From DATBMY01 sp036554605 (GTDB taxonomy: Bacteria; Acidobacteriota; Blastocatellia; UBA7656), in the NCBI GenBank assembly GCA_036554605.1, contig DATBMY010000055.1, positions 1 to 14,486 of the forward strand: DNA of 14,486 nt, in the 5' to 3' direction. The position numbers and the translations under genes are program-made. Position 1 is the first letter of the stretch. Every line of letters begins with the position of its first letter. The notes under the pieces were generated by a model. The model was given only the letters and a program-made list of their open reading frames with translations, was not told the origin of the DNA and ran no database searches. Below are positions 13,761 to 14,486 of this stretch, one piece after another.

Positions 13761-14201
13761 TTATCTCTTGACTTGAATCTGCTCGGGCTGCTGTGCCTGA
13801 TGCGGGTGATCTGTCCCGGCATAGACCTTTAGCTTCTTGCCCATCTTGCGACCGATCTTCGTCTTCGGAAGCATTCCCCTTATGGCCGATTCCAGTATGC
13901 GCTCGGGGTGGCGCTGAAGCTGCTTGCCGGCCGATATCTCTTTGAGCCCGCCGGGCCAGCCCGTGTGATGACGATACATCTTGTCCTGCCACTTGTTGCC
14001 GGTAAAGACGACCTTCTCCGCGTTGACGACTATCAGGTGATCGCCGACATCGATATGCGGGGTATAAGTAGGCTTATTCTTGCCCATCAATATGCGCGCG
14101 GCCTCGGTCGCGAGCCTCCCGACGGTCTGGCCGCTTGCGTCAATAATGTACCACCTGCGGTTCTCTTCCAAATTCTTCCCGCTTGGAATGAATGTGCTCA
14201 T
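13761..14201 (-). CDS. rplM: Large ribosomal subunit protein L13
   Basis: A 146-residue protein of normal length. Landmarks are RRWYIIDASGQTVGRLATEAARIL near the N-terminus, VNAEKVVFTGNKWQDKMYRHHTGWPGGLKE in the middle, and RILESAIRGMLPKTKIGRKMGKKLKVYAG followed by HPHQAQQPE at the end. L13 is an early-assembly protein of the large subunit. The ATG at 14201 is chosen over one 39 bases upstream because GGAG lies nine bases before it and translation of the extra 13 residues would start inside the leader. It is the first gene of the minus-strand block, with a good sigma-70 promoter about 40-70 bases upstream. Confidence 0.97.
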   Translation of the reverse strand: MSTFIPSGKNLEENRRWYIIDASGQTVGRLATEAARILMGKNKPTYTPHIDVGDHLIVVNAEKVVFTGNKWQDKMYRHHTGWPGGLKEISAGKQLQRHPERILESAIRGMLPKTKIGRKMGKKLKVYAGTDHPHQAQQPEQIQVKR

Positions 14202-14242
14202 GATGCGAATCTCCAATTTTTTCGTAAAGAAGACGAACAAAA

Positions 14243-14271
14243 AGAATACGGAATGGCCTTTTTATTGTCAA
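14243..14271 (-). promoter_or_regulatory. Sigma-70-type promoter for rplM-rpsI and downstream genes
   Basis: On the minus strand, TTGACA (14266-14271) is a perfect -35 and TATTCT (14243-14248) a good -10, with a 17-base spacer. Transcription would begin near 14236 and give a leader of about 35 bases before the L13 start. Confidence 0.8.
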
Positions 14272-14349
14272 GCACGCGAAGAAAATCGTTTGACCCGGCG
14301 CGTGGGGCTCACAAGCGGGTGAAACTCGCCGCGAACAAAGAGAAAAAAG

Positions 14350-14378
14350 TTGACATGCGGTGGCGAGTAGTTTATCTT
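14350..14378 (+). promoter_or_regulatory. Divergent sigma-70-type promoter pointing off the right edge
   Basis: TTGACA (14350-14355) and TATCTT (14373-14378) are separated by exactly 17 bases. The predicted start near 14385 leaves about 95 bases of leader before the ATG at 14480. It is back-to-back with the rplM promoter; the two -35 elements are about 80 bases apart. Confidence 0.7.
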
Positions 14379-14479
14379 GGGTCATCCGCGCCGCGCGTGT
14401 TGTGGTCTATGTTATACAAATTCACGGATCCGCAAGGAGTCATCGCGCGTAGATTAATAGGCATAGCGGAGAAGGCTTG

Positions 14480-14486
14480 ATGAAAA
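14480..14486 (+). CDS. Start of an unidentified gene running past the right edge
   Basis: ATGAAAA ends the window. GGAGAAGG (14468-14475) lies four bases before this ATG and a consensus promoter lies about 100 bases upstream, so a plus-strand gene probably starts here. Only two codons are visible and nothing can be said of the product. The ATG overlaps the TGA (14478-14480) of a 23-codon open frame starting at 14409, which has no ribosome site and may be chance. Confidence 0.45.

Noticed and set aside
14409..14480. 23-codon open frame ending in TGATG overlap with the off-edge start codon, as a leader peptide
   Set aside because: It has no ribosome binding site and is short enough to be chance; retained only as a remark on the partial gene.
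1..14486. CRISPR array, tRNA/rRNA genes, insertion sequences, phage genes
   Set aside because: No regularly spaced repeats, tRNA-like T-arms, transposase or integrase motifs were seen on either strand.

Overview
The window is GC-rich bacterial chromosome with dense, conventional housekeeping gene content. The minus-strand block rplM-rpsI-rpsB-tsf-pyrH-frr is the classical bacterial arrangement. Three things point loosely to an Acidobacteriota-like organism (Blastocatellia or similar): secreted WD40 proteins, HyuA plus a secreted alpha/beta hydrolase, and intergenic palindromic repeats. This is an inference from style and not from any search. Isoleucine is often encoded by ATA (for example 7 of 15 Ile codons in tsaE), which is unusual at this base composition.

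Layout. Bases 1-356 hold a possible tail of an unseen plus-strand gene, an intrinsic terminator (169-197) and the leader of an FKBP-type prolyl isomerase (357-806). A long hairpin with a T-run (826-892) separates this from hyuA (927-2999, hydantoinase/oxoprolinase subunit A family), which is followed 20 bases later by a signal-peptide-bearing alpha/beta hydrolase (3020-5062). A likely new transcription unit then carries a secreted 14-blade WD40 protein (5164-7404), the bifunctional NAD(P)H-hydrate repair enzyme Nnr (7409-9022) and TsaE (9024-9482), with gaps of 4 and 1 bases. Bases 9483-9668 lie between convergent units and hold a strong stem-loop and an intrinsic terminator, possibly a small RNA.

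From 14201 down to 9669 the minus strand encodes L13, S9, S2, EF-Ts, UMP kinase and ribosome recycling factor: ribosome assembly, elongation, recycling and UDP supply. A TTGACA-17-TATTCT promoter drives rplM, and a back-to-back TTGACA-17-TATCTT promoter points off the right edge toward a gene whose start codon lies at 14480.

The most interesting feature is repeat structure. All five gaps of the ribosomal block contain palindromes. One of them, a GGGGTCAGG-type hairpin between rpsI and rpsB, has a recognisable degenerate relative inserted in frame inside hyuA (about 1595-1674), where it adds roughly 20 residues just before the conserved MQSNGG motif. This resembles, in principle, the Rickettsia palindromic elements that colonise protein genes. 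Ribosomal protein S2 also carries an unusual ~150-residue low-complexity C-terminal extension.
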